Shown here: one piece after another, positions 17,516-26,818 of the stretch
How positions within the stretch are numbered: position 1 is the first letter of the stretch
Layout: every line of letters begins with the position of its first letter
Assembly (NCBI RefSeq): GCF_031127805.1
Contig: NZ_JARXHW010000008.1
Location: forward strand, 1-64,000
DNA: 64,000 nucleotides
Source: Thalassobacterium maritimum
GTDB lineage: Bacteria; Verrucomicrobiota; Verrucomicrobiia; Opitutales; Coraliomargaritaceae
Reading direction: 5' to 3'
Program-made: the position numbers and the translations under genes
The notes under the pieces: generated by a model
What the model was told of the DNA's origin: nothing
What the model saw: the letters and a program-made list of their open reading frames with translations, nothing else
The model's database searches: none

Positions 17516-18007
17516 CTATAGTGAGTTTATTGCATCCTGTTTCTCATGAGTGTATACAATCGACAATTTCTTGTTATCAACTTGATCTAAGAATGCGATC
17601 CTGACGGTTCGAGGGGCATCATACCATTCTCTGGTATGTAGTTTGATGTTCACTAAATCTCTTATCGACACTGGTTTTCCGTATTTCAATCGAAGTAGCT
17701 TTTCTAAGGCAATAAAAGTGCTATTATTAGGTTTTTGGGGTTCTAATTTTACTAAGTAAAGCCCACGTAATCCGATAAAGAAATGAACTTCACATTCATG
17801 TATACCTACTTTCAAATCTGATATGATCACTATTCCATCATCTGAATTACTATTGTTGGGATTCATGGTGGCGTCGGGGAACGCCTCAAGGACTTGTTCG
17901 ATTGTCATTCCGTAGTCTGACTTTCCCCATAATGCCTGATCATTACTGCTTGCGTGTCCTAGCACGCCCAACATTAGGCTAGTTAATACAATCGCAATGT
18001 ATTTCAT
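17516..18007 (-). CDS. exported hypothetical protein, 163 residues
   Basis: The N-terminus (MKYIAIVLTSLMLGVLGHASS) is a classical signal peptide with a likely cut near HAS-S, so the mature protein is periplasmic or secreted. The mature part (about 140 residues) begins with a WGKSDYGMTIEQVLEAFP segment, like small periplasmic proteins in which a G-M-T/S-x-x-E/Q-V repeat begins a beta-alpha module. No catalytic motif is seen. It is isolated in the AT-rich region, with no clear partner. Confidence 0.6.
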   Translation of the reverse strand: MKYIAIVLTSLMLGVLGHASSNDQALWGKSDYGMTIEQVLEAFPDATMNPNNSNSDDGIVIISDLKVGIHECEVHFFIGLRGLYLVKLEPQKPNNSTFIALEKLLRLKYGKPVSIRDLVNIKLHTREWYDAPRTVRIAFLDQVDNKKLSIVYTHEKQDAINSL

Positions 18008-18059
18008 TTTTAGATTTATGTGCTGCTATTCCCCATGATTGGTAAAAAAAAAATCCGTT

Positions 18060-18584
18060 TTATCGCCCAGATTGCTTGTCGTATAATGCTTTTATTTCTT
18101 CTACCATAAATAAAGCTGTATCTTCAAGTATGTCAGGGTAAAGGCTTTTCTCGGAACTTCCATTCCCGTCTCTAGGGTAAGTATAGCGAAATTTTGTAAA
18201 GACGTTACCATTACAAATTAAATCATCACGTAGACTTCGGTTAAATTTTATTTCGTAGGCATTTGATAGGAATCGTTTCATCTTATCTGAGTGCCTATCG
18301 AAGATTTCATCCAATCTATGGCCATTAATATGGTTAATTTTTGAGCTGAGGGTCTCTTCTCTAGAATCGTCTATTTCAATGACGGAAGTGACATGGATAC
18401 ATTTTAGTAACAGCTCTATGCTGAAGGATAACATTACATAGTAAGGATATTTTTCATAATACATTGAGCTGTCGCCAATGCTATCCTTAATAACCTTGGC
18501 TGATTCATAAAAGCTAATCGCCTCCAGATACATTTGTATACTAACTGTTTGATGAAATTCTATTTTTCTCATTTCAATCTTCAT
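18060..18584 (-). CDS. HEPN-like hypothetical protein
   Basis: A mainly alpha-helical 174-residue protein. The pattern LSFSIELLLKCIHV followed by INGHRLDEIFDRH resembles the helix pairs of HEPN-type proteins (ELLLK and GHxLxxIF positions). The canonical R-x4-6-H catalytic pair is not clear, so it could be an inactive HEPN or an unrelated helical bundle. It lies 21 bases downstream of a second helical gene with a clear Rx4H motif, suggesting co-expression. HEPN proteins often act as RNases in defence and toxin modules; that role here is inferred. Confidence 0.5.
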   Translation of the reverse strand: MKIEMRKIEFHQTVSIQMYLEAISFYESAKVIKDSIGDSSMYYEKYPYYVMLSFSIELLLKCIHVTSVIEIDDSREETLSSKINHINGHRLDEIFDRHSDKMKRFLSNAYEIKFNRSLRDDLICNGNVFTKFRYTYPRDGNGSSEKSLYPDILEDTALFMVEEIKALYDKQSGR

Positions 18585-18605
18585 TTGTAATTATCATTGT
18601 AGCAT

Positions 18606-19391
18606 TTAGTCCAAAGGGTCTAAATCTTCGTCTGCGGGACGGTAATATTTATCGGCGATACCATCTAACAAGAGTTGCTCATATTTATTTATACACTCTA
18701 AAGAAAAATGCAGGAATCCTCCTTTAATTCCGTGAAACTCAATGTCTTTATACCCGTGTTGCTTTATCCAGTCCTGTTCAGCCTTGTTGAGGTTGTATGA
18801 ATCACCTGTGTGTGCAATTTTGTGTCGAATGTGGAAGAGGTGATTAATATTTTGCCAACGTTCATCATTTGTTGATTTACCCGCGTTAATCCCAACAACT
18901 TTCTCTAAATATTTTGCAACCCTATCAGCGTACGACTTACCTTTGATGTCGCTCAAGCTAAGTTTTATTTCATCTTGGTCATGGCACTTGATCGAGTTAC
19001 AGAGGTCATTTAGACGCTTTTCAAAACTTGCGATCAATATCACTAAACTTGAACCACGGGTAATTGTTGAAAAATGATCAATGTATAATGTCTGGATTGT
19101 TTCTCTCGGCAGAATCCAATCATTTATATTTTGATCAATATCATCAGTAAAACGATAAGCATCGTCAGGATCATGACTCCAATCTGACGGAAGCTCGCTT
19201 GGTTTAACTTTAACCGCGTTTGCCCAAATATGTTCGTGATGCTTCACTATAGACCGTTCAGTATTCGCTACATACTCCTCGTGCCATTCTAAAAATGTGA
19301 TACGAAGTAAATCATCCAACTTATTAATTTTAGTGATGCTCATAGTATTATATTTTTTGGGGGCGATAAAATCATGATGACTTAGAGTCAT
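18606..19391 (-). CDS. HEPN-domain-like protein with Rx4H motif
   Basis: A 261-residue helical protein. Residues 110-200 contain a long helix (SSLVILIASFEKRLNDLC) and RHKIAHTG, giving the R189-x4-H194 pair typical of HEPN ribonuclease-like domains. The N-terminal 100 residues are unassigned. An internal ATG at codon 17 (MSITKINK) is an alternative start. It pairs with the helical gene just downstream. In such domains R and H act in RNA cleavage or dimer contact; actual activity is inferred only. Confidence 0.55.
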   Translation of the reverse strand: MTLSHHDFIAPKKYNTMSITKINKLDDLLRITFLEWHEEYVANTERSIVKHHEHIWANAVKVKPSELPSDWSHDPDDAYRFTDDIDQNINDWILPRETIQTLYIDHFSTITRGSSLVILIASFEKRLNDLCNSIKCHDQDEIKLSLSDIKGKSYADRVAKYLEKVVGINAGKSTNDERWQNINHLFHIRHKIAHTGDSYNLNKAEQDWIKQHGYKDIEFHGIKGGFLHFSLECINKYEQLLLDGIADKYYRPADEDLDPLD

Positions 19392-19411
19392 GTTCTATAG
19401 TACATTAATTA

Positions 19412-20839
19412 TTAGCCTTCAGCCATTGATTCCCCCGCAATCCGTCCAGTAGTCCAAGCAGCTTGGAAGTTGAAGCCGCCAGTGATGCCGTCGATATCGA
19501 TGCATTCGCCAGCAAAGTGCAGGTTGGGGACAATCTTGCTTTCCATCGTCCTGAAGTCGATTTCCTTCCTGCAAATGCCCCCTGCTGTAACAAATTCAGC
19601 AGGCACCTCTTTTTTCATGCCTTTTGCTACAAGTGAATCCTTGACCTTAAGCTTGTTGGTGGTCTTGCCTTGGACGCTGAAGCGTCCGGCTATGAGCTCC
19701 TGGATGAGGGCGGTCTCTTTATCCTTGGGGAGTTGGGCCCATTTCTGCTCGTCGGCGATGCCGACGGTCTCGACCAGACGCTCCCAGAAGCGGCGGGGGA
19801 TTTGTTCGAAGATTTTTGTTTTTACTTGGGTCTTGCCTTTGCGTAGGCGCTTGAATTGCTCGCGGACTTGGTTTTCGGTCATGTCGCCGAGCCAGTTGAT
19901 TTCAATTTCAAAATGGTAGTTCTCCTCTTGCAAGACGCGGGCTTGCCAAGCGGAGAGGCGCAGGATGGCGGGGCCGCTGAGGCCGCGGTGGGTGATGAGG
20001 ATGGGGCCGGTTTGAGGTGTGGGCTTTGCTGGGCGTGATTTGGAGGACGCGGGCTGGGAGGACGCTAGCTGGGAGGACGCTAGCTGGGACGACGCGGGCG
20101 TGACAAGTCGCGCCCCTACGTTTGTGAGTTTGGCGCGATTTGAAGCGTTTGGGACGTAGGTGACACGGGCGTTTTGCACGGCTAGGCCGGATAGGCCGTG
20201 GGTGCGCTTGTCAGCTAAATTAAAGGCGAAGAGTGACGGGGCTAGGGGAGCGATGCTGTGACCTAGACTTTCGAGGGCGCGTGTGAGTGGGGAGGCCTTG
20301 AGAGAACCGGTCGCGATGAGCACTCTTTCAGCTTCGATTGTTTCCCCGTTTTTTAGCTGTAAACTGAAAGAGTGAGTGGAGCGTGAAGCGTGGTGAGTCG
20401 AGAGTGACTTGACTGCGCATTCTTTGCGCAGTTTGACGCCTGCGGTTTGGGCGGCTTGGTGAAAGCAGTCGATGATGGTCTGTGAGTCATCGGTGGTGGG
20501 GAACATGCGTCCATCGGGCTCCGCTTTGAGTTGAACGCCGCGCTCGGAAAACCATTGAATGGTATCTTGTGGTTGCCAGCGGTGGAAGGCTCCGCGTAAC
20601 TCGCGCGCCCCGCGCGGGTAACGGCTGGCGAGTTCTTTAGGATCGAAACAGTTATGGGTGACATTGCAACGCCCGCCACCGGAGATTTTAACCTTGGCGA
20701 GTGTGCGCTTGCTGGCTTCGTAGATGGTAACGTTGGCGGAGGGATTGAGCTCGGCTGCGGTAATGGCAGCGAAATAGCCAGCGGCGCCACCGCCGATGAT
20801 GGCGATGTTAGGGGCGGAATTCTGCGCGTGTGATGTCAT
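19412..20839 (-). CDS. HI0933/BaiN-family FAD-dependent oxidoreductase
   Basis: A 475-residue flavoprotein. The Rossmann FAD site is IAIIGGGAAGYFAAI near the N-terminus, followed by the family's KISGGGRCNVTHNC block, and the C-terminal GGI...ID and GITGGFNFQAAWTTGRIAG blocks close the FAD site. Members are NAD(P)/FAD oxidoreductases of poorly defined substrate. A low-complexity insert with repeated ASSQL/ASSQP units (about residues 246-265) lies in the middle domain and looks like a recent 15-bp tandem expansion. It sits at the junction of accessory and core DNA. Confidence 0.9.
   Translation of the reverse strand: MTSHAQNSAPNIAIIGGGAAGYFAAITAAELNPSANVTIYEASKRTLAKVKISGGGRCNVTHNCFDPKELASRYPRGARELRGAFHRWQPQDTIQWFSERGVQLKAEPDGRMFPTTDDSQTIIDCFHQAAQTAGVKLRKECAVKSLSTHHASRSTHSFSLQLKNGETIEAERVLIATGSLKASPLTRALESLGHSIAPLAPSLFAFNLADKRTHGLSGLAVQNARVTYVPNASNRAKLTNVGARLVTPASSQLASSQLASSQPASSKSRPAKPTPQTGPILITHRGLSGPAILRLSAWQARVLQEENYHFEIEINWLGDMTENQVREQFKRLRKGKTQVKTKIFEQIPRRFWERLVETVGIADEQKWAQLPKDKETALIQELIAGRFSVQGKTTNKLKVKDSLVAKGMKKEVPAEFVTAGGICRKEIDFRTMESKIVPNLHFAGECIDIDGITGGFNFQAAWTTGRIAGESMAEG
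20050..20099. repeat. short tandem repeat inside the flavoprotein gene
   Basis: A 15-base unit (GGGAGGACGCTAGCT and variants) occurs in tandem about three times, keeping frame and encoding ASSQL/ASSQP repeats. It is probably slippage-generated and could vary in number between strains. Confidence 0.6.
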
Positions 20840-20904
20840 ACTCGGCTGGTTTTGTCATGAATTGAACCGAGATGAAAGGCAGAATGTTTGACTTCATAGA
20901 GCTT

Positions 20905-21609
20905 TCATTGGCCTCGTTGCTCAACGCTTGCAATTAGCAGGCGGACGATGCTGTCGTCGTTAAGATGGTCGGTATTTATCACCAGATCGTAGCGGGTGGG
21001 CGCATCGATGTCGGCATCGAAATGTTGTTTGATATAGCGGCGACGCGCTGCGTCTTCTTCTTTTATATATTTTTGCGCAGCTGTGGCTGACATGCCGTGA
21101 CCTTGTGTCATCTGACGCATACGTTGCTCCATCGAGCCAATTAGGCGTACCCGAATGACGTTCGGGAAGCCTCGTGTGATCTCATGACCACCGCGCCCGA
21201 CGATGATGCAATGGCCCATGCGACTTAAGCGAGTAATGGTGCTAACTGATTTTTCAAATAGCGTCCAGAGTGAGGGGTGGCGACCGAGGAGTTCATTGAT
21301 GGAACTTTGAAGTTCGCTGATCGCATCATCGGGCATAAATTTCTCTAAGTCAGCGGGCAGTTGATGGTCCTCAAGTACTTGCTGAACAAGATTGTCGTCG
21401 AAGAGCGTCCATGGGATAGGAGCTTTCGGGGCCATTGCACGAAGCTCATTTTGAAGTTTTAGTCCGATGGTGCGCCCCCGGGCACCGGCCTGACGAGAGA
21501 TTGTGATTGCGGGCGGTCGCTCTGTTGCTTTGACAGGAAATTCAGGCTTATGATGTAAATGAGCGGCAATATAACCGCGACATTCTTGGTAACTGGGGTG
21601 TAGTTCCAT
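20905..21609 (-). CDS. cytidylate kinase-like family protein
   Basis: A 234-residue P-loop protein of the AAA/cytidylate-kinase-like family. ITISRQAGARGRTIG (about 33-47) is the family's variant P-loop start, and IIVGRGGHEITRGFPNVIRVRLIG is the conserved central segment. DAARRRYIKQHF and DLVINTDHL follow. Such proteins are distinct from housekeeping Cmk and their substrate is uncertain. It stands alone on the minus strand, divergent from the histidine-kinase gene. Confidence 0.85.
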   Translation of the reverse strand: MELHPSYQECRGYIAAHLHHKPEFPVKATERPPAITISRQAGARGRTIGLKLQNELRAMAPKAPIPWTLFDDNLVQQVLEDHQLPADLEKFMPDDAISELQSSINELLGRHPSLWTLFEKSVSTITRLSRMGHCIIVGRGGHEITRGFPNVIRVRLIGSMEQRMRQMTQGHGMSATAAQKYIKEEDAARRRYIKQHFDADIDAPTRYDLVINTDHLNDDSIVRLLIASVEQRGQ

Positions 21610-21789
21610 GGGGTGCCTTGGGTTGAGTTAATAACGGTGTTATTTCTTGTTTCATAATAAGCCAGAACCGCCAGCTGGCAAGCATCTTCATTTAATTTCC
21701 CTTCCTTTTGAAACTAATGTTTGCATAGCTAGTATTATACGCTCTAGTATGGGGTGGATACCTTATTTTAGTCTTCTTTATTTTCCCGT

Positions 21790-23691
21790 ATGCGTATATC
21801 GTCTCAGCTTCGTTGGTTTATTTTTGCGCTGGTCGTTTCAACCTCCTTCAGCATCGCGCTGGTAGGCTATTTGGGGCATTCGATCACTATATCAGACTTT
21901 CAAGCGGAAACTTTAAAAAAGCGTTCCCTGCTGGAGATGGACCGTTTGCAACTGGCATTCGAGGAACTCAACCATGACATTCGTTTTATTGCGAACCTAC
22001 CTGCGGTACGAAAAATTGCAGATATTAAAGAGTATGCTGCGCAGAAGCAGACTGCACGTAAGGATTTAGGTGATATTTTTGAGCAGATGCTAAGGGCTAA
22101 GCCGACCTATTCGCAGATCAGATACATCAGTAGCGATGGTCAAGGCATGGAGTATGTGCGCGTAGATCGGCGTGATGGCAGGGTCTTGCAAGTTCTAGAG
22201 AAGCAATTACAAGCTAAGGCAAATCGTGATTATTTCATTGAAGCGAGTCAGAAGCGATCGGGGGAAATTTATTACTCGAAAATTAATTTGAATCGTGAAA
22301 ATGGAGTGGTGGAATATCCCAGCCGTCCTGTTTTCCGGGTGGCAATGCCAATCTATGACAGTGATGCTGTGTTCGCGGGCATCGTCATAATTAATCTAAA
22401 TTTCAAGTTATTCATCGAGCAAGTATTGCGCGGTGGCTTGGATCGTAGCCGATACGAATATTATCTGACGAATGAGGATGGTTATTTTCTACTACATTCA
22501 GACCCTAGTTATACATTTGGTTTTGATTTAGGAGTTGAGATGAAAGCTGAGCATGCTTTTCCAGAGCTTGCAGGGTTTCGGGAACAGGATGTGGATTCGT
22601 TGACATTTCGCACTGATTCTGAGCTTGGAGCTTCCAAGCGCTTAGTGCACTTTGCGAAATTTCGAGTATTCGATCCACCGCGACAATTGGCATTTGGAGT
22701 TGTGGGATCTTATGATGATATCGGGCGGGCGTCGATGTATACCAGCTCTGCAGTGATTGTAGCAATGTGCGTATTGACTGTGTTGGCGTCGCTATTGGCG
22801 ATCGCGTTCTCCTCACGCCTGACTAAGCCGCTAGAGCGCATTACAGCGGTTGCGCGAAGCCTGTCCTTGAATGAATCGACTACTGTAATATTACCCACCG
22901 ATCGAGCTGACGAAATTGGTATTTTAGCCAATACATTTTTAGAAATGAAGCAGTCGATTGAGCGTCATCAAGCTCGCTTGCAGCAGGCGAACCAACGTCT
23001 GTTTGAAATGAATCGCGACTTGGAGCATTTCGCTCGTGTGGCTTCGCATGATTTACGCGAGCCGATCCAGCGGATTGCTGGCTTGGCGAGCCTCTATCAG
23101 TCAGAGTGTGCGGATGGCACAGTCGAAGATGCCGAATCGATTCTCGAGCAATTACATTTGGAGTGTAAAAAAGCCTTGGGGCAGTTAGCTGATTTTCGAG
23201 AGTTTACAGACATTACTTGTGATAGTTCGCTAGTTCGCGAGGAGTGTTTACTAGAACACTTGGTTGCTGAGGTATTAGATGAATTTTCCACACCTTTGCA
23301 GGCACGCGGGGTTCAGGTGCAAATTGATTCCTTACCGCAAATGAGCATCTATGTAAGCTTAGTGCGCGTATTGTATCGCAACCTGCTAGATAACGCAGTC
23401 AAGCACGCGAAAAACGAGGGTTTTAAGCTACATTTTACGGCAGAGCATGACGAGAACGGAAACACGGTGCTGGGAGTGTTTAATTCCGGGTCGTCGATTG
23501 ATGCGGATGAGGCCGCTAAGGTTTTCGATGTCTTTCGACAACTTGAAAATAATACAACTGGTCACGGTATGGGCTTGGCGATCTGCAAGCGAATCGTGAA
23601 TTTCCATTCTGGTAGGATTTGGGTTGAATCGCCAGGGAATCACTTTCACATTAAATTTTATTTATTAGATCCCGTAACAGAATGCAATTAG
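21790..23691 (+). CDS. membrane sensor histidine kinase
   Basis: A 633-residue inner-membrane kinase. TM1 is at about 9-30, followed by a large periplasmic Cache-like sensor (about 35-310) with the YFxEAS and PVFRVAMPIYD blocks common to dCache domains, then TM2 (about 316-340) and HAMP. The HisKA phosphoacceptor is His420 in ASHDLREP, and the HATPase has NLLDNAVKH (N box) and GHGMGLAICKRIV (G box). It overlaps the response-regulator gene by 10 bases and should phosphorylate it. The ligand is unknown. Confidence 0.92.
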   Translation: MRISSQLRWFIFALVVSTSFSIALVGYLGHSITISDFQAETLKKRSLLEMDRLQLAFEELNHDIRFIANLPAVRKIADIKEYAAQKQTARKDLGDIFEQMLRAKPTYSQIRYISSDGQGMEYVRVDRRDGRVLQVLEKQLQAKANRDYFIEASQKRSGEIYYSKINLNRENGVVEYPSRPVFRVAMPIYDSDAVFAGIVIINLNFKLFIEQVLRGGLDRSRYEYYLTNEDGYFLLHSDPSYTFGFDLGVEMKAEHAFPELAGFREQDVDSLTFRTDSELGASKRLVHFAKFRVFDPPRQLAFGVVGSYDDIGRASMYTSSAVIVAMCVLTVLASLLAIAFSSRLTKPLERITAVARSLSLNESTTVILPTDRADEIGILANTFLEMKQSIERHQARLQQANQRLFEMNRDLEHFARVASHDLREPIQRIAGLASLYQSECADGTVEDAESILEQLHLECKKALGQLADFREFTDITCDSSLVREECLLEHLVAEVLDEFSTPLQARGVQVQIDSLPQMSIYVSLVRVLYRNLLDNAVKHAKNEGFKLHFTAEHDENGNTVLGVFNSGSSIDADEAAKVFDVFRQLENNTTGHGMGLAICKRIVNFHSGRIWVESPGNHFHIKFYLLDPVTECN

Positions 23692-24107
23692 TTCAAAATA
23701 AGTGTTTAAATGCCAACGACCCTGTGGTGGTCGTTGATGATAGCGTCATCGATCTAACGATTACAAAGCGTGTGTATGCTCGCTCCGAATTAAAGAATCC
23801 TTTACTCACATTTACCAGTGGAGGCGCATTTCTGAAGCATATGGAAGCGGTTCAGAACGGAGTAGAGCCTGTGCCTGCTCTAGTATTGATGGATATCAAT
23901 ATGCCTGAGTTAAACGGGTTTGAGACAATTCGTGAATTACGCAGCGTATCTGATTTTAGTAAAATCCCTGTGATCGTAATGCTGACAAACTCCGACAGTG
24001 ACCAAGACTTGGAGCGATCCCTGGAGGTGGGTGCAAATGGCTTCCAGACTAAGGATTTCGATATAGCGCGCTATACAGAGTTTTTTAACTCATTGGCGGC
24101 TGAATAA
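23682..24107 (+). CDS. single-domain response regulator, Rcp1-like
   Basis: A 141-residue stand-alone receiver with no output domain. It has acidic pocket DD19-20, phospho-acceptor D71 in LMDINMP, Thr near 102 and Lys124, all conserved. The VEPVPALVLMDINMPELNG spacing and the loop with GGAFLKHME match the Rcp1-like class that is usually partnered with phytochrome- or Cache-type kinases. It overlaps the kinase gene, so it is its probable phosphorelay partner, passing phosphate on or acting by protein contact. Confidence 0.92.
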   Translation: MQLVQNKCLNANDPVVVVDDSVIDLTITKRVYARSELKNPLLTFTSGGAFLKHMEAVQNGVEPVPALVLMDINMPELNGFETIRELRSVSDFSKIPVIVMLTNSDSDQDLERSLEVGANGFQTKDFDIARYTEFFNSLAAE

Positions 24108-24135
24108 TCCTTCGATTGATTACTCGCTCACGCGC

Positions 24136-26025
24136 TCACTCGCTAAGAGATTCGAGTTGTTCGTAGGCCTCCAATATGTCGAGTTCCAGTTTTTCCAGGC
24201 GCTTTGCGTCATCAGCTAGCTGACTTGCGGGATCTTGGTAGTATTCTGGAGTCGCCATCAATTCGGCCAAAGCAGCGTGTTCGGCTTCGAGCTTTTCGAT
24301 CTTCCCGGGTAATGTTTTGAGAGCTTCGCGCTCCTTATTGCTTAGTTTGCGCTGAGCAGGTTCAGGGCTGGCTGTCACTGCTGCTGCTGCTGCCGTGGTG
24401 ACCTTGGGCTTTTTTGCGGCCGCTTTGTTGGCTTCTTGTTTTTGCAGCCATTCTTCACAGCCGCCGGTATATTCTTCGATCACACCATCGCCCTCGAGCG
24501 CAATGGTGCTAGTGACGACGTTATCTAAGAAGCTGCGGTCGTGACTGACGAGAAGTAGGGTGCCGGTGTATTCGAGTAGGCGCTCTTCGAGTAATTCGAC
24601 TGTTTCGATGTCGAGGTCATTGGTAGGCTCATCCAATACCAGCACGTTGGCGGGTTGTACGAAAAGCTTGGCTAAGAGTAAGCGTGCGCGTTCACCCCCA
24701 GATAGCTTGGTAATGGGAGAGCGTGAGGTCTGCGGGGTGAAGAGGAAGTCCTGCAGATAGGAGAGGATGTGTCGTGGCTTGCCGTTAATATTGACCATTT
24801 CGCCCGCGGGATGGACGTTTTCCGCTACGCTGAGCTTGTTGTCGAGCTGATCTCGATGCTGGTCGAAGTAGGCGACTTCGAGCTTAGTGCCGTGCGTGAC
24901 GCTGCCGCTGTTTGGTTCCAGCTTATTGAGTAGTAGATTGAGCAAAGTGGTTTTGCCGGAGCCGTTGAGTCCAACAATTCCAATCTTGTCGCCCCGCCAA
25001 ATGGTAGTTGAGAAATTCTCAATCAATGGCACTTGATCCCATTTGTAGCTGATGTCGTCAACCGTGATCACCTTGCGGCCAGAAAGTTGTGCATCGCTCA
25101 AATCGAGCTTGGTTTTACCTTGGATGTTTCGTCGCTCAGCCCGTTCTTCCCGCATTTTTTTTAGCGATCGAACGCGGCCTTCGTTGCGAGTGCGACGGGC
25201 TTGAATACCTTTACGAATCCAGACCTCTTCTTCGGCTAACTTCTTATCGAAGACTGCTTGTTGCTTCGCCTCACCTGCGAGTAGTTCCGCTTTACGGGTC
25301 AAATAGGTGTCGTAGTCACACTCCCAGCGTGTGAGTTGTCCACGGTCGAGATCTAAAATCTTATTAGCGACACGCTGGATAAAGGCGCGGTCGTGCGAGA
25401 CGAAGAGCAGGGCGATGTCGGCCTTACGCAGGAACTCTTCCAGCCAGCGAATGCCGGGTATGTCCAGGTGATTGGTGGGCTCATCCAGCAGCAGGATGTG
25501 TGGCTGCTTGATTAATGCGCGGGCCAACAGGGCGCGTCGCTTGTTGCCGCCCGAGAGTGAGGAAAACTCTTGATCCCCCTCGAGCTCGACGCGTTGAAGG
25601 ATATTCTCGACTTTGTGTTCCAGCGCCCAGCCATCGGTTTGGTCGAGCTGATGCTGGATTTCATCAAGCTGCTCACCGATGCTCTCATCGTCAGGGTGCT
25701 CCCCAAGCTCGTGCAAGAGATGGTGATATTGGGCGATAGTCTGTGCAGCCTCACCCAGTCCTTGCGCCACGATTTCGAATACAGTGCCCTCTAGCGCCGC
25801 TGGCACTTCCTGATCCAGTTTACCAATCCGGAGCCCGGGGATGGCTTCAATTTCGCCGCGGTCTTGCTCGATTTCCGAATTGAGAATGCGCAGCAAGGTG
25901 GATTTGCCCTCGCCATTGCGCCCCAGCAGGCAGATGCGTTCGCGTTTGTCGATGGTAAGGCCTGCATTGTCTAGCAGCTTGGGTCCACCAAAGGAAACGG
26001 TTAGATTGCGGTAGCTTAAAAGCAT
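24136..26025 (-). CDS. ABC-F family ATPase
   Basis: A soluble protein with two ABC cassettes and no membrane domain. The first Walker A is GRNGEGKST and its signature LSGGNKRRALLARAL; the second Walker A is GLNGSGKTT and its signature LSGGERARLLLAKLF. DEPTNHLDI and DEPTNDLDI are the Walker B/D-loop sites, and a coiled-coil C-terminal extension follows. This matches the Uup-like ABC-F proteins that act on the ribosome or DNA. I start at ATG 26025 (MLLSYRNLTVSFGG); the upstream in-frame ATG at 26082 would overlap ispD. Confidence 0.93.
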   Translation of the reverse strand: MLLSYRNLTVSFGGPKLLDNAGLTIDKRERICLLGRNGEGKSTLLRILNSEIEQDRGEIEAIPGLRIGKLDQEVPAALEGTVFEIVAQGLGEAAQTIAQYHHLLHELGEHPDDESIGEQLDEIQHQLDQTDGWALEHKVENILQRVELEGDQEFSSLSGGNKRRALLARALIKQPHILLLDEPTNHLDIPGIRWLEEFLRKADIALLFVSHDRAFIQRVANKILDLDRGQLTRWECDYDTYLTRKAELLAGEAKQQAVFDKKLAEEEVWIRKGIQARRTRNEGRVRSLKKMREERAERRNIQGKTKLDLSDAQLSGRKVITVDDISYKWDQVPLIENFSTTIWRGDKIGIVGLNGSGKTTLLNLLLNKLEPNSGSVTHGTKLEVAYFDQHRDQLDNKLSVAENVHPAGEMVNINGKPRHILSYLQDFLFTPQTSRSPITKLSGGERARLLLAKLFVQPANVLVLDEPTNDLDIETVELLEERLLEYTGTLLLVSHDRSFLDNVVTSTIALEGDGVIEEYTGGCEEWLQKQEANKAAAKKPKVTTAAAAAVTASPEPAQRKLSNKEREALKTLPGKIEKLEAEHAALAELMATPEYYQDPASQLADDAKRLEKLELDILEAYEQLESLSE

Positions 26026-26053
26026 AAAAATGACTCTTGGATTTAAAAGTGCC

Positions 26054-26758
26054 TCATCGTGAGTGTTTGAGTAAGAACTCAATGTATGCGATGTCGGCGG
26101 GTGTGGTGAGTTTCGGGTTCGGAGAAGTGTTGCTTACGAGCGTGGTGTGTAAGCCAATGCTTGCTGCTGCGGCAGTGTCGTCGGTGATGGCTCGCTTCTG
26201 TTTAATTACATTTTGGTAAGCTTTGAGTATGCTCTGAAAGTGAAAGGCTTGTGGTGTTTCCATCGCCCAGAGGCGATTTCGGTCGAGATCCTCGAGTTCG
26301 ACTTGTTGCGTCTGATTGGCTTGCGGTATGCGTTTGATGGTGTCGACGACGGGATGCGCGAGGCAAGCCGCTTTATCGCTGACGACGGCTTGATGCAGCG
26401 ATTGTATTGCGGAGGCAGTGATGCAAGGGCGAGCGCAATCGTGAATAAAGACAAATTCACAGCGCTCGTTGACGATGTTTAACGCATGGATCACCGAATC
26501 TTGTCGCTCTTGGCCACCAGGCGCGCCGCTAATTTTGAGCTCTTGCAGGCCATGATCCTGAACCAAGGCGCTCAACTGCGCTTTTTGAGCTTCATCGCGG
26601 TAGACCACAATATACTCGTCGACCAAGCTGGAGTCTACGAAGGCCTGCAAGCTGTAGATAAAGGCAGGTTTGCCATGCAAGGGGGTCAAGATCTTATCCC
26701 GGACCTGTCCTTGCATTCGATTGCCGCTGCCAGCGGCGAGAAGTATTGCTGTGACCAT
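26054..26758 (-). CDS. ispD: 2-C-methyl-D-erythritol 4-phosphate cytidylyltransferase
   Basis: A 234-residue enzyme of the MEP isoprenoid pathway. The N-terminus AILLAAGSGNRMQGQVRDK carries the CTP-binding loop, and VFIHDCARPCI and WAMETPQAFHF match the conserved Asp/Arg and product-binding blocks. It converts MEP and CTP to CDP-ME. It is followed by the ABC-F gene on the same strand; ispE, the next pathway step, lies about 900 bases away on the other strand. Confidence 0.95.
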   Translation of the reverse strand: MVTAILLAAGSGNRMQGQVRDKILTPLHGKPAFIYSLQAFVDSSLVDEYIVVYRDEAQKAQLSALVQDHGLQELKISGAPGGQERQDSVIHALNIVNERCEFVFIHDCARPCITASAIQSLHQAVVSDKAACLAHPVVDTIKRIPQANQTQQVELEDLDRNRLWAMETPQAFHFQSILKAYQNVIKQKRAITDDTAAAASIGLHTTLVSNTSPNPKLTTPADIAYIEFLLKHSR

Positions 26759-26818
26759 ATCAGTATTGGCAGCCGGTGGCTGCGGTGGGGCATCGTAGAG
26801 CTAAGCCCCTGCTACGAC

